Assembly: GCF_958450345.1 (NCBI RefSeq)
Contig: NC_088784.1
Location: 68,163,747 to 68,227,746 of the forward strand
Direction of reading: 5' to 3'
Length of the DNA: 64,000 nt
Source: Calliphora vicina
Taxonomy: Eukaryota > Arthropoda > Insecta > Diptera > Calliphoridae
Position numbers and translations under genes: made by a program. This document shows positions 23,997-34,607 of the stretch, piece by piece. The notes below the pieces were generated by a model. The model was not told the origin of the DNA. It did not search any database and saw only the letters and a program-made list of their open reading frames with translations. Each line of letters begins with the position of its first letter. Position 1 is the stretch's first letter.

Positions 23997-23998
23997 TA

Positions 23999-25296
23999 AG
24001 GAGTGAGATCGAAAAATTCTTAACATACATATATGTTTATAAAAAAGAAACCACTAAACTTACAGCTTTAATTTTTTTTTTATTTGATTGAAATTATTAT
24101 TACAATTTACAAAAAAAAATATTTTTATAGTTTTAATCACTAGTGATGAAATTTTGAACCTTTTTCGGAAACCCTTCCATTAACGTTTTTATAGTGCTTT
24201 CTGTCACTTTGCTCGAACATGTAGTCCATCTCCGTTTAAAATCTACCACACTTTTGGACACCTTTTTTGTACTCTTCAATTCTCTTTTAACAAGAGCCCA
24301 ATATCTCTCCACTGGCCTTAGCTCCGGGCAGTTTGGAGGATTTGCCTCTCTTGGTACAAATACCACATTATTGTTCTTGTACCACTCAAGGGCTTGTTTG
24401 CCATAGTGACAGGATGCCAAGTCAGGCCAAAAATAAGTGGACACATTATGAAGTCTTATGAATGGAAGCAGCCTTTTTTGTAAACATTCCTTGATGTAAA
24501 TTTCGGTATTTATAGAGCCCGTTGTAACAAATGAGTGGCTTCTTTTGCCGCAACTGCATATTGCTTGCCATACCAAGAACTTTCTGGGAAATTTTGTCTG
24601 CTTTTGGGTCCTAAACTTTTCTTCAACATTCCCTCGAGCATCAGCAACATAAAATTTTTGACCTGGAAGTTGCGAAAAATCTGCCAGAACATACGTTTCG
24701 TCATCCATTATGCAGCAAGAATATTTTTTTATAAAACTTGACTTCAATTTCCGTGCTCTGTTTTTGGCCTCTAAATTTTTAGTAGCGTTCCTGTCAGGAA
24801 CTTTTTGAGCCTTGTATGTTTTTAAACCTGCATTAGCTTTAACTTTTCGTACCAAATAGTCCGAGCACTGAGCTAACCGGGCTGCTTTCCTACCGGATGT
24901 GTTGGGAGCTCTTTTGAAAATGCGTTCTATTTTTTTGGCTTTAGAAACATCATGTGGACCATTCCTTCTACCTGAACCAGGTTTTCTATCAACTGACAAG
25001 TTCTCCCGGTACTGTTTAATAACATTGGAAACAGTTTGACGGCAGACCTTTGTATGCTTGGCCAACTTTTTGTAAGACCAAGTTGGGTTTTGTTGAAAAT
25101 ATTTAATAATTTCAGTACGCACTTTTTTCTGGTCACTCATTTTAATCAGATTAACAAAAAAATTAATATAATTGACATTACACATAATAACTGACATGTT
25201 TTTCAAAGGTAACTTGATCAAAAAAAAATTCAAATAATACTTGGGTTAAAAAATGTAATGAAAAACGTGTGTTAAGAATTTTTCGATCTCACTCCT
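23999..25296 (-). mobile_element. Tc1/mariner-superfamily element, DD37E type, structurally intact (1298 bp)
   Basis: It is bounded by identical 27-bp inverted ends beginning AGGAGTGAGATCGAAAAATT (23999-24025 and 25270-25296) and flanked by TA on both sides (23997-23998, 25297-25298). It encodes one uninterrupted transposase on the minus strand. Perfect ends plus an open frame suggest recent insertion and possibly a still-functional copy. Confidence 0.92.
24133..25140 (-). CDS. DD37E (ITmD37E-like) Tc1/mariner transposase, 335 aa
   Basis: A cut-and-paste transposase that would bind the inverted ends and insert at TA. The preferred start is the ATG at 25140 (MSDQKKVRTE), which gives the usual ~335 aa. 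An in-frame ATG at 25233 would add 31 AT-rich residues. Order of parts: a paired-type helix-turn-helix at ~1-48 (WSYKKLAKHT, then RQTVSNVIKQY), a basic linker GSGRR at 55-59, a second HTH at ~65-110, then the catalytic core. The acidic residues are D147 (MDDETY), D240 (WPDLASCHY) and E278 (PPNCPELRPVERYW). There are 37 residues between the last two, the signature of the DD37E group known as ITmD37E in mosquitoes. No stop or frameshift is present. It lies antisense to zip. Family assignment comes from the spacing and the wording of the motifs. Confidence 0.9.
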   Translation of the reverse strand: MSDQKKVRTEIIKYFQQNPTWSYKKLAKHTKVCRQTVSNVIKQYRENLSVDRKPGSGRRNGPHDVSKAKKIERIFKRAPNTSGRKAARLAQCSDYLVRKVKANAGLKTYKAQKVPDRNATKNLEAKNRARKLKSSFIKKYSCCIMDDETYVLADFSQLPGQKFYVADARGNVEEKFRTQKQTKFPRKFLVWQAICSCGKRSHSFVTTGSINTEIYIKECLQKRLLPFIRLHNVSTYFWPDLASCHYGKQALEWYKNNNVVFVPREANPPNCPELRPVERYWALVKRELKSTKKVSKSVVDFKRRWTTCSSKVTESTIKTLMEGFPKKVQNFITSD

Positions 25297-25298
25297 TA

Positions 25299-26011
25299 TT
25301 ATGAATTAAATTGTTAATAAAATTTACAAAAATTCAAAATAATAAAATTTGAACAAAAAATATTTTTCTTTCGTCAATTTGTTGTTGTTTTGATTCAAAG
25401 AAAAATTTAGTTATTCAATAAATTTTATAAAGCTTGTAATAGATTTGAATTAAAGAAAACTTGAAAGATTCAATAAGAATTCAATACTATAAGCAATTAA
25501 ATAACTTTGTACCAAGAAATTAAGAAATAAATCTATCAAACCTTTGGTTCGAGAAAGGATTCCAAATCATTCTAAATATGACATCAAACTTCAATGTTTA
25601 CTGTGAGTCTGATAGATTTTAAGGGCGATATTATGGGGAAGGGAGCCGATACATAACTGATACATTGATTGTTTGTTCAGGAACAGGGACCGCTTCTAGT
25701 TCTAACACTTCATATGAAAGGGGGCCTATGACTTTAATTTAAAGTTGGCCTCGGACTTGTTCGGTTTTGGATATTATATTACTTGCTACGGAATCGAATT
25801 AAAATTAGTTCATAAATCAAATATGTGTTAAATTTATTGAATAATTGTAAATTTTTTGCCATGTTAAGAAGCTAATTACTCCTCTTTTCACATGATACCG
25901 AACTGGTGCATTGAACACGAGCTTATTTGATGTATATTTTTTAGAGTCCGTCCGAAATCAGTTTTTTTTTAGACCGAAACTGAACCGAATATTCGGCAAA
26001 CAGAAATCATT
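25299..26011. other. AT-rich intron, no gene seen
   Basis: No open frame of note. The part around 25930-26000 has GAAACTGAACCGAATATTCG-like sequence but no clear repeat ends. Confidence 0.5.
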
Positions 26012-26351
26012 CACCCCTATTGCAAATCAATCACCCTTATCGTGGTTGGCGTAAACGTCTTTCGCCTACGATAGTTTCGTACTAGATTAAAGAAACAATT
26101 TGCATTTTATCTTTAATCTAGTACGAAACTGTCGTAGGCGTAAGACGTTTACACCAACCACGATAAGGGTGAATATTTCACATGAAATATTTTACTTTTT
26201 TCGTTCATCAACTTTGTTCAAGTGGAAAAATTCCCTTGTTGTGAAATTTGGAAACAATAAACAGCTGTTACGAACAAAATCAACTATTGTGAATGAAAAG
26301 TTCATGGGAATGTCACGATAGCAATTTTCCCTTCGAGGGAAATGGATATTT
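26012..26351 (+). mobile_element. CAC-MITE copy 1, truncated, with nested hairpin MITE
   Basis: The left tip CACCCCTATTGCAAATCAA is followed, after the nested element at 26032-26171, by the rest of the family sequence (ATTTCACATGAAATATTTT ... CCCTTCGAGGGAAATGG). It stops near 26351 before reaching the right tip. The 73-aa frame here is incidental. Confidence 0.8.
26032..26171. mobile_element. 140-bp hairpin MITE nested in CAC-MITE copy 1
   Basis: A near-perfect hairpin with ~62-bp arms starting CACCCTTATCGTGGTTGG. It is flanked by AAT on both sides (26029-26031, 26172-26174). Intact CAC-MITEs read CGAATCAATATTTCAC across the site, so it inserted with a 3-bp duplication. Its outer bases resemble the tips of its host MITE. 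Confidence 0.85.
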
Positions 26352-26665
26352 AATTATAAATTGGCAATTAATAATGAATTATGATGCCGGACAAATGTCC
26401 AGCTCTAACACATCTCGATAATATAGCGCCAAATTTCATATTTCGGAGCATCAGAATGCTTTAATGGAATGAGGTTTGTTCACATAAACTTGATCTTTCA
26501 AATGGCCCAGAATTTGGCGGCTTATGTGAAAGATAAGTGTTTTTTTTTTATTTGTTCAGTTTTTCAAAAAGCCAATACACAAACATTACATGCATCCAAA
26601 GCGGCCCTCGGTTAACATTTCCCAAGTTTTTGTACTTAATAAATGTCAAATAGATGATTCTTAAT

Positions 26666-26907
26666 CTCCCCTATCGCCAATAACATGTGAAATTTTGTTC
26701 CCATGAAATATCAATTGCTATCGTGATATTCCCATGAACTTTTCATTCACAATAGTTGATTTTGTTTGCAACAGCTGGTTATTGTTTACAAAATTCCATC
26801 TAAAAATTTCACAACATGGGGAATTTTTTCCCGTGAATAAAGTTGATGAACGAGAAATGGGAAAAGGGAACATATTTCATGTAAAATGTTGATTCGCGAT
26901 AGAGGTG
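26666..26907 (-). mobile_element. CAC-MITE copy 2
   Basis: Starts CTCCCCTATCGCCAATAAC and ends GATTCGCGATAGAGGTG. AAT flanks both sides. About 242 bp. Confidence 0.8.
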
Positions 26908-26934
26908 AATATTTCCTAACCTAAAATGTTCCTT

Positions 26935-27920
26935 ACCTTTTTGTATATTGTGGACACCATTCATCTTGAACAGACCCCAAAAAGTATATATTCCGTATCC
27001 TACAAATAACATACATACATGATTGATACATCAATATATCGGGAATTCTCCGGACTCGGTTGTTATTTAAAATTGAGAAAATCGGCCAACAAATAGCTAA
27101 GATATAAGGAAAAATCCGGGACAACCTCGATTTTTTTCCTATTTTTTTGTATCTATGTATATCTGGATTACTAAGTCATTAATATAGACAATATGGATAT
27201 CTAATGATAGATATTTCAAAGTCCATTGCAACGATGTATATAAGGCTATAGAAAGTTGGACCTACAATAAGTCAAAGTCGGGAAAAATATTTTTAACTAG
27301 AATTTTTTTAACCAAAAATTTTTTTTTTCATAAATTATGTTTCACTAAAGGTATTTATAGATGGCAATACTGAGTATTAACACTTTTCAAATTTATAATA
27401 TTATTGAAATCATTCGGTATGTCAAGAAATCGTTTCGAAAAACATTTATTGTTTACACGATAGTATTACAAATATTTTATTTCTTTGTTGATTGATATTT
27501 TTCTGCAAACTTTATTTTAATTTTATATTTTCTTGACATTTTTGTTTGCCTTATTTGTATTTATAAATACATACCCGATACATATGAAAATAAACAGAAT
27601 TTTAATCGTTTTAAACAAATTTTAAATACCGACCGCAAATCAAAAAAATCATTCGTATTTTTTGAAAATCTAATACAAATTTTGTTTAAATGATGAAATT
27701 GTATTATGCTACTTGAGTTTTTGACAAATATTAATACTCAATATTGCCGTCTATAAATACCTTAATAAATTTAATTTTTTATTTTGAATTACAAAAAAAT
27801 TAAAAACAATTTGGAAAACAAAATTTTAAAATTTTGAAAATTTTTTTAAATTTTGTTTACCTAAAAATATTTAAAATTTTTATTTTAAAGTATAATTTGG
27901 TGAAGGGTATATAACTTGTT
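26935..27920 (+). mobile_element. DINE-1-like copy, split by a Harbinger-like element
   Basis: It has the AAAGTATATATTCCG block, the phrase TGGATTACTAAGTCATTAAT, and the end GGTGAAGGGTATATAAC, but it lacks the final hairpin. An element at 27349-27762 interrupts it. Confidence 0.6.
27349..27762. mobile_element. Harbinger-like MITE (414 bp), TAA target duplication
   Basis: The inverted ends start AGGTATTTATAGA, with the subterminal phrase GGCAATA...AGTATTAA, and match in reverse complement at the right. TAA flanks both sides (27346-27348, 27763-27765). The uninterrupted site TTCACTAATAAATTTAA is present in the DINE-1-like copy near 31754. A TAA/TTA duplication is the habit of PIF/Harbinger elements. 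No protein. Confidence 0.75.
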
Positions 27921-28182
27921 TTTTGGTGATTTTAAAATATCTGTTATTTTCTTAAACTTTTTGCAATGTCCTTCAAAATTTTCATAATCTATGTTTTTCT
28001 TAAACAAGTTGTGGTTGACCTAATTTTGCTCGAATACTGATAATAGTAGAATTTTTGGCCTAATCCGAAAACGAATATTCCAACGTACCCTAATATTTGT
28101 ATGCCTTAATATTAATAAATATTTATTTAATTTATACAAATTATTAATTGTTTTTTTTTATCTTTTTTTCTTGTTATTACAG

Positions 28183-28398
28183 GGCTTTGTCGCTGCCAGT
28201 ATTAAACGTGAACATGGCGATGAAGTCGAAGTTGAACTTACCGAAACCGGTAAACGTGTTATGGTTCTACGTGATGATATACAAAAAATGAACCCGCCTA
28301 AATTCGACAAAGTCGAGGATATGGCCGAACTAACATGTCTCAACGAGGCATCCGTCTTGCACAATATCAAAGACAGATATTACTCGGGTTTGATTTAT
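28183..28398 (+). CDS. zip: zipper exon: non-muscle myosin II heavy chain, SH3-like region and start of motor
   Basis: This is an internal coding exon of 72 codons in phase 0. It encodes the end of the N-terminal SH3-like subdomain (GFVAASIKREHGDEVEVEL) and the start of the motor head (MNPPKFDKVEDMAELTCLNE, then SVLHNIKDRYYSGLIY). A T-rich tract ending in TTATTACAG precedes it, and a GTAAGT donor follows LIY. The protein is the heavy chain of cytoplasmic myosin II, an actin-based motor that drives cytokinesis, cell-shape change and dorsal closure in flies. The LHNIKDRYYSGLIY wording fits the zipper class; muscle myosin has a different loop here. This exon joins in frame to 57275-57431. Codon use is normal and no stop is present, unlike all surrounding DNA. 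The reading frame runs on past the donor into the intron, but that extension is not coding. The identification is from recognising the conserved family sequence. Confidence 0.95.
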
Positions 28399-28424
28399 GT
28401 AAGTACAAACTGTTTTTTTTTTCT

Positions 28425-28914
28425 TCTTTTTAATTCTAAATATATGACTACGATTTCATATATGCAAGATACTAAAAAATATTGGATGAATGTTTTTTTC
28501 CCCCATTTGGTTTCTTTAATATAAACAAACTTTTCTCATTTGCCAAACCAATGCATGACGTTATAACGTTTTGTATTTGTTCTTATATTTTTTTTTTATT
28601 ATTTATTTGGAAATCATATAGAGATATCTTGCAAATCAGTCAGCTAAATAGCTGGCCAGGCTGCTATTATACAGTTTTTTTTGTTTGCAGTTTATTTACT
28701 AAGTTTGTCAGTTGGTGGGTTGTGGTCTGTCTGTTTTTTTTTGTGTTAAACAAACAGATGTCCATTTTATAAATGTGTTTTTTGCTGCTTAAAGTAAACC
28801 GTACAAATATAGGTTTCAATATGCAAAAAATATAAGCTTTTGTATAGGAATACACTAGAGATTTAGTGTACGGTTAAGTAGTTCTAAACCAGTTGTCTGT
28901 TAAGAACTGTACGC
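28425..28914. other. T-rich intron after the first exon, no gene seen
   Basis: Polypyrimidine-rich, with no repeat or second exon recognised. The 96-aa frame at 28482-28772 is a T-rich chance frame. Confidence 0.5.
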
Positions 28915-29128
28915 AGAGAAAACAGATTCGTGGTAGCAACCGAATTTGTAGCCAATGGAATGATTCTGTCTTTGTGGACAAATTTTACAGTTGTGGGTAC
29001 CAAATTTTAGAAGGGGTAACAAAAGTTTGGTTACTTCAGCCGAAATTCTTCTTTATGAACTGACTTTCTGTTGATTGAACTAAAAAATTCTATGTGTGCA
29101 ACCAAATCATTCTATTGCCATTAAAATT
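28915..29128 (+). mobile_element. CAGAGAAAACAG-type MITE, right end lost
   Basis: It begins CAGAGAAAACAGATTCGTGG and is similar along its length to the complete copy at 56646-56860, but the right inverted end is missing. Confidence 0.6.
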
Positions 29129-29844
29129 TCTAAATTTTTACTAATTTTGTGAAACAACAACTACTTAAGCTACGCTCACATTGCGCTCATCTCTCTTTTA
29201 AACAATTGTTTATTTGATCTTACATACATTTAGCAAGAGCAAATAATTAGGACCTTTCTATGTTATTTTTTCTACATTAAACAAATCGTTTCATTACTTA
29301 ATTTTTTTTCGGCCTTTTAGTTTAGCTGTTTTTACTAAAATTAGTTCCTACCAATTGAAACTACATACATTTTTTGACAGCACCTTTAGATTTGCTTCGT
29401 TTATCATGGTTTCAGTGTATTTCTTTCTATCTTTGTCTCATATGTGCATTATAAAATGATTGTGATGCGAGTAGAACATAACGCAGAATTCACTCAATAC
29501 CTTTTAAAGTAAATATTTAATTATTATTTACCCTTGTCCCCCATACAAATGTGGCAATGTGTAGTTGACTTTTGGCATTAAAACTTCTGTCTGCTCATTT
29601 GCCTGGTTATGTAACGTGTTGGGCTTTTGAATGCTTACGTTATTCTTTTAACCCATTTTTTTTTTTATTAAATAAGTTTAACTTTGAAAGTTAGTATTAT
29701 GCTTTCAAGCGTAATTACCGGCGGATTATTAGGGGCCACAAATCGATTTTCGAACAATCAACTTTTTGCTAAAATCAATCGATTTTATTATCCCAAATTA
29801 TTTTCAATTAACTGAAAAAGGTCGATAAAAGTCAAATTTTAATT
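29129..29844. other. Intron, no feature seen
   Basis: No gene or recognisable repeat. Confidence 0.5.
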
Positions 29845-30035
29845 AAAAACAAGTAAGAGAGCTATATTCGGCTGTGTCAAATCTTCTATACCCTTCACCA
29901 AATTATACTTCGAAATAAAAATTTTAAATATTTTTATGTAAAATAAAATTATTTTTTTTCCAAAGTTGTTTTTTAATTTTTTTGAAAAAAATTTTTTTTT
30001 CTTAAAAATTTTTAATTTATTTTGTTTTTTCAATT
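29845..30035 (-). mobile_element. DINE-1-like 3' fragment, inverted
   Basis: CAAGTAAGAGAGCTATATTC then CCCTTCACCAAATTATACTT are the reverse complement of the 3' end of the other copies. The hairpin is slightly decayed (GGCTGTGTC). Confidence 0.6.
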
Positions 30036-30099
30036 TTTTTTACAATATTTCTATATATAATTCTCAATTAAATGCAGTTAGTACCTCTCTTTAAATCTC

Positions 30100-31080
30100 T
30101 AAGAAAAAAAATTGAGAAAAATCTATTATTTTCATATTCCAGAAAACATTAAGTTTTGATATCAAATTGAGAATGATTTGAAATCAATTCCTTTCTCAAA
30201 TCTGTCACTAAACATTTGAGATTCATAGAGCTTTTAAAAATGGGAGTTTATTATCAATTTGAGAAATAAATTTATTTTCAAACTGTTCTCAAATGTATTT
30301 CAAATTCAGGTTATTTTTTGCAATTAAAATTGTTAAAATACTACAAACAGTATAATGACTATTTATATTTTTTTCTTTTAAAATACATAATTAGCCCAAT
30401 TATTCCCTTTTCCCATTGTTTCCTTTCAAATTCAATGTTAAAAATGAGAAAAGGAAAAAACTCCCGCGGATTTTTTATTCATAATTGGACTGATTAAGCA
30501 TATGTGAAAACAATTTTATTACTCAAAATTGTCATTAGGTTTGAGAGCGATTTGAGAAAAGAGTTTAATGTCACATTGTGTAAAATGTAATTTTTCCGAA
30601 GTTATTTCATAAATTTATATTAAATTTTTGGTTTGAGATTGATTTGAGAATAACATTTGATGTTAAATTGAGAGATTGGTATTTTAAAAATATTTTTTTT
30701 TTCAAATGAACTTCAAAATATTTTTCAGAAGTTATTTCATAAATTTCTATTAAATTTTTGGTTTGAAATTGATTTGAGAATAATATTTGATGTTAAATTG
30801 AGATATTGGTTTGAGATTGATTTGAGATAAACATTTGATGTTAAATTGAGAGATTGGTATTTTTAAAATATTTAATTTTTCAAAATGACTTCATATTAAA
30901 TTCATATGTGCTATGCAAATCCTTTGTTTAGGTTTGAGAAAACTTTGAGAAATACCTATGATATCAAATGAAAATTAAATAATAAATCAAAAGTTTTACT
31001 TTGCTTATGATTATATTTTAGAGATATTATGTTTTCAAATCTAGCTCAATTTGTTATCAAACCTTCGTGTTTGATGGGTG
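30100..31080. repeat. Degenerate TTTGAGAA / TGATATCAAA array
   Basis: About a kilobase of related phrases: ATTTGAGAATAACATTTGAT, GTTAAATTGAGAGATTGGTA and GGTTTGAGATTGATTTGAG recur with irregular spacing. A ~100-bp segment at 30395-30500 (AGCCCAATTATTCCC ... TTCATAATTGGAC) is a different inverted-repeat MITE lying in it. Confidence 0.55.
30395..30500. mobile_element. Small AT-rich inverted-repeat MITE
   Basis: AGCCCAATTATT at the left pairs with CATAATTGGAC at the right, with a purine-rich middle. A close relative is inserted in CAC-MITE copy 8 (44855-44965). Confidence 0.45.
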
Positions 31081-31285
31081 AAGACATTTCAGTAATATTC
31101 AGATTTATATTACATTATCGTGCTGTATTACTCACTCAAGTGTTATTGAGAACTTGATGATTTTGCCTTACGGACATTGGACATAAAAAATAAGAAGAAT
31201 AAGTCTTCACGGACCTGAAAGTTCCACTTGGAAACTTTATATAATGATTGATTACTTGTTGAAATACATACCTTTACTGTACTCT

Positions 31286-32012
31286 AATTATTTTTATACC
31301 CTTCACCTTCGTGAGAAGTCTAAGTTTGTCATTCCGTTTTTAATTTCTACATTTTTCATTTGCGACCCTACAAAGTATATATATATTGTGGATCGTTATA
31401 GATAGCGAAGTCGATATAGCTATGCCCGTCTGTATATCTGTATGTTGAAATCAACTTTCCGTAGCCCCCAAATAACTTACAAACGGCTCGGTCGCTATTT
31501 AAAATCAAGAAAATCGGCCCACAAATGGCTGAGATCTAAGGAAAAAACTGGGACAACCTCGATTTTTGGCCTATTTTTGATCTATATCTGGATTACTAAG
31601 TCATTAATATAGGCAATATGGATATCTAATGATAGATATTTCAAAGTCCATTGCAACGATGTATATAAGGCTGTAGTAATTTGTACATACAATGGGTCAA
31701 TATCGGGAAAAATATTTTTTAACCCGAATTTTTTTTTACCAAAAAAAATTTTTTTCACTAATAAATTTAAAACAATTTGTAAAAAAAATTTTGTAAATTT
31801 TGAAAAAAAATTTTAATTTTCAAAAACAACGACAACATTTTTTTGTCGTAATTTTTTTTCAATAATAAATTTAAAATTTTTTTTAAAAAATTGTGAAAAA
31901 AAAATATTACAAATTTTGAAAAAAAAAATTTTAATTTTCAAAAACAATTTTGAAAAAAAAAATTTGGTTTGGTGAAAGGTAAGATTCGGCACAGACAATA
32001 TAGTTCTCATAA
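31286..32012 (+). mobile_element. DINE-1-like copy, near complete
   Basis: It begins TTTTTATACCCTTCACCTTC, then AAGTATATATATATTGTGG, CGAAGTCGATATAGC and the conserved GGATTACTAAGTCATTAATA phrase. It carries the uninterrupted targets of both the 323-bp Helitron (GATATCTAATGATAG) and the Harbinger-like element (TTCACTAATAAATT). The end is decayed (GATTCGGCACAGACAATATAG). Confidence 0.65.
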
Positions 32013-33173
32013 TTGTCTTAATTCTTAAAGTTTTAAATTAAAATTTAAACGACCTTCATCTTACGAGCCACAATCATGTTTAATAACGTTTATGTTTAAA
32101 TTTGCAGTCAACGGATATCTAATCATCCAAAAAATTCAAATAAAATAAAACAAGCAAACCTAACGCCAACTTCCATTTTGCCTTTTCAGCCGTTAAATGA
32201 ACAAAATTATAAAAAAATACATACTACGAATGTTTGCATATTTGAAAATGTAAATATTTTAACCCATTTTTTTGTGTAGCATACAAAGTAAAACATAAAT
32301 TTCATTTTATCTACGAAATGTAGGTAGGTGGCTTAAATATTGTGCTACATACTTTTTTAGTTTTTGTGTGTTTGCTTATCAAATTGTAAACCTTTAAAAC
32401 AAAAACAAACAAGAAATCAGCTTTAAGAAATTAAAACAAACAACAAAATTAACTTAACAACCCAACAACACTCACGCAAAAATTTATTAAAATTATTTTA
32501 TTTTATTATTATATTTTATGTGTTCAAACAAATAAATAAATAAAACGGTTGTACAATTTTCAGTTTTGTTTTCAAAAGTTCTTTACACTCAATTAAAAAT
32601 TCTAAAACAGAAGTCGATAAAAATCGCTAAAATTATATGATTTAAAAAAAAATAAATTCTTTTTTTTCATTTGTGTTTTGTAGGTTTTGTTTTGAATTTA
32701 CATAGAGTGTGTAGTACATATGTATATGCGATTTTTTTTTATATAATTTAATTAATTTGTATTCAGTTTGGGTTTCTGTATTTAATTTTTTTTTCTTTTA
32801 ACTTAAATCGTTTGATATTTGTCGTTGTAAAAGCAATTTGTTATAAATGTGTTAAAAAGAGTTTTAAAAGTATTTAATCGATTGGCAACATTCAGTAAAA
32901 AAACATTTTTTGCAATTTATTTTGAAAGAAATCAAATATTTTATAATTTTTACAACATAAGGATTTTTGTAACAAATAAAGCTAATTTAGTAGATCCAAT
33001 AGGTTTGAAAATTTATAATATTTAATGAATTTGATATTATTAGTAATTCTCAAAGGTATCTCAAACCTAAACAAATTTTATATCACATTTAAATTCAATT
33101 TAAGGTTTAGGTGAGAATTTATAATTGAATAATGGTTATTATTTTCAATTTGATATTGAATGTTATTCCGGAT
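32013..33173. other. AT-rich intron, no gene seen
   Basis: No repeat with definable ends. TTTGAGAA-type phrases appear from about 32990 onward. Confidence 0.5.
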
Positions 33174-33177
33174 TTAA

Positions 33178-33691
33178 CCCTCTAACCCGCAATAATGCCT
33201 CAAGGCATGCATTACAAAACACCAATTATCTCAAAAAGTAATATTTTTTGTCTTAAATTCAACTGTCTCTTTAGTTACAGATTTGTTAACATTTCCCTCG
33301 AAGGTCGAAATGCATTCTGATTTTTAGGTTTTGTTCTGTCAGCTGTTTTGTAAGTGATGTCATAATTTTAGCACGTGAAATTTTGTGTAATTTTTATTAT
33401 TATTTTTTAAAATCAAAGTTTTACTAACTTTTAGTCGCCCGATTTATTCGAAATATTATTTTATTAGTTCTTTTCATTAGTTTTTCATTAAAATCGTATA
33501 ATAATTATTGTTTTTTAACCCTAAACCGGCAACAATGACCTGAGGCACTCTTCACCTTTTTGTACCTGGTTTCTAAACTTAATTTGCAAATTAGTTTCTG
33601 ATGTCTGTTCTGAGTTTATTGGGTCATAATTACCTTAAAAAAATTATTCGACAACTTTTTTTTAGCTTTTTAAAGTTTGCGGGTTAGAGGG
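33178..33691. mobile_element. piggyBac-like MITE (514 bp), TTAA-flanked
   Basis: Inverted ends of 15 bp, CCCTCTAACCCGCAA, are flanked by TTAA on both sides (33174-33177, 33692-33695). CCC...GGG ends with TTAA duplication are the piggyBac habit. Inside are subterminal phrases AATGCCTCAAGGCATGC and AATGACCTGAGGCAC. It encodes nothing. A related copy is at 50069. Confidence 0.85.
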
Positions 33692-33695
33692 TTAA

Positions 33696-34420
33696 ATACA
33701 TTTATTTTTTTCTCGAACATTTGTGTTTTCTCAATTTGATATCAAATTATTAATCTCAAATCATTATCAAACCTGAAGAGTAAACGGAATTATATAATTT
33801 TAAAGAACAAACTTTCTTTAATTCGAGTTATTTTTGAAAAATTCAAAGCAGTAGGCATCCATTTATACAGAAATGATAGAAGGATATCAAAAAAGACTTG
33901 TATCACTCTCTCAGATAAACAATTCAATCCCGTTTTTAAGGAAGAAGAACTTACAGCTACCAGTAACGTAAAACAATTAGTTGAATTTGCTTAATTTTCA
34001 AATGCTCAAAATTTTGAAATTTGAGAAAACTTTGTTCTCCAATGTTTATCAAACAATTATCAACAAACATTTAGAGTTTGAGAATTTTGATTTAACATTA
34101 TTCTCTATTTGATATCAAACCTGAATATTTGACGGCAAAACCCCGTTTGTTATTCCGTATTTTTGGGATTTGAAAAAAGGAAATTTAAACATAAAATAAG
34201 TAAAATTTGGAAGGACCTGTGAAGGTCCCCTATTGTATATATGTTGAAATAATCTCTGTAGGAATATCTTTCACAAAATAACAAAAATATTCTACTTTTG
34301 TAAACATATAATTGTTGAGAGAGCCATTATTTCCAATTATTATCTCAAATGTTTACATTTGAGAAAGGCTTTGAATTCAAATCATTTTCAATTTGAGATC
34401 AATCGTCCGTGTTTTTGCTG
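33696..34420. repeat. Degenerate TTTGAGAA / TGATATCAAA array, continued
   Basis: CTCAATTTGATATCAAATTA at 33730, AATTTGAGAAAACTTTG near 34017 and TTTGAGAAAGGCTTTG near 34357 are scattered in AT-rich DNA on both sides of the piggyBac-like MITE. Confidence 0.45.
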
Positions 34421-34607
34421 GAATTCTGAGACTTACTGCTGCCGACCACATAGTTCAAAGGAAATGGGATTTAGAAGTGTGAAAATCTAGAAAAGTTTGT
34501 AATGCGTTCAAAAGTAGGAAAATATTCACGCAAACGACTTTCTGGGAAAGCATGAAAGAAAATTCATGGGTATTGTTGGTGATTGTTGGCGAATGTTGAG
34601 TTTGAGT

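Larger units (their letters stand above)
1..28182 (+). other. zip: zipper intron upstream (partial, >28 kb)
   Basis: All sequence before the 28183 acceptor is intronic or upstream of zip. It holds the foldback element, Helitrons, DINE-1-like copies and mariner elements listed separately. No other host exon could be recognised. The left boundary lies outside the window. Confidence 0.85.

Noticed and set aside
24194..24741. Plus-strand frames of 68-70 aa inside the DD37E element
   Set aside because: They are shadows of the transposase on the opposite strand.
25540..25570. GGTTCGAG as a tRNA B-box
   Set aside because: No A-box, no acceptor stem and no cloverleaf could be drawn around it.
28171..28524. 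117-aa and 96-aa frames around the first zipper exon as separate genes
   Set aside because: The first is the exon plus read-through past a canonical GTAAGT donor. The second is T-rich intron sequence.
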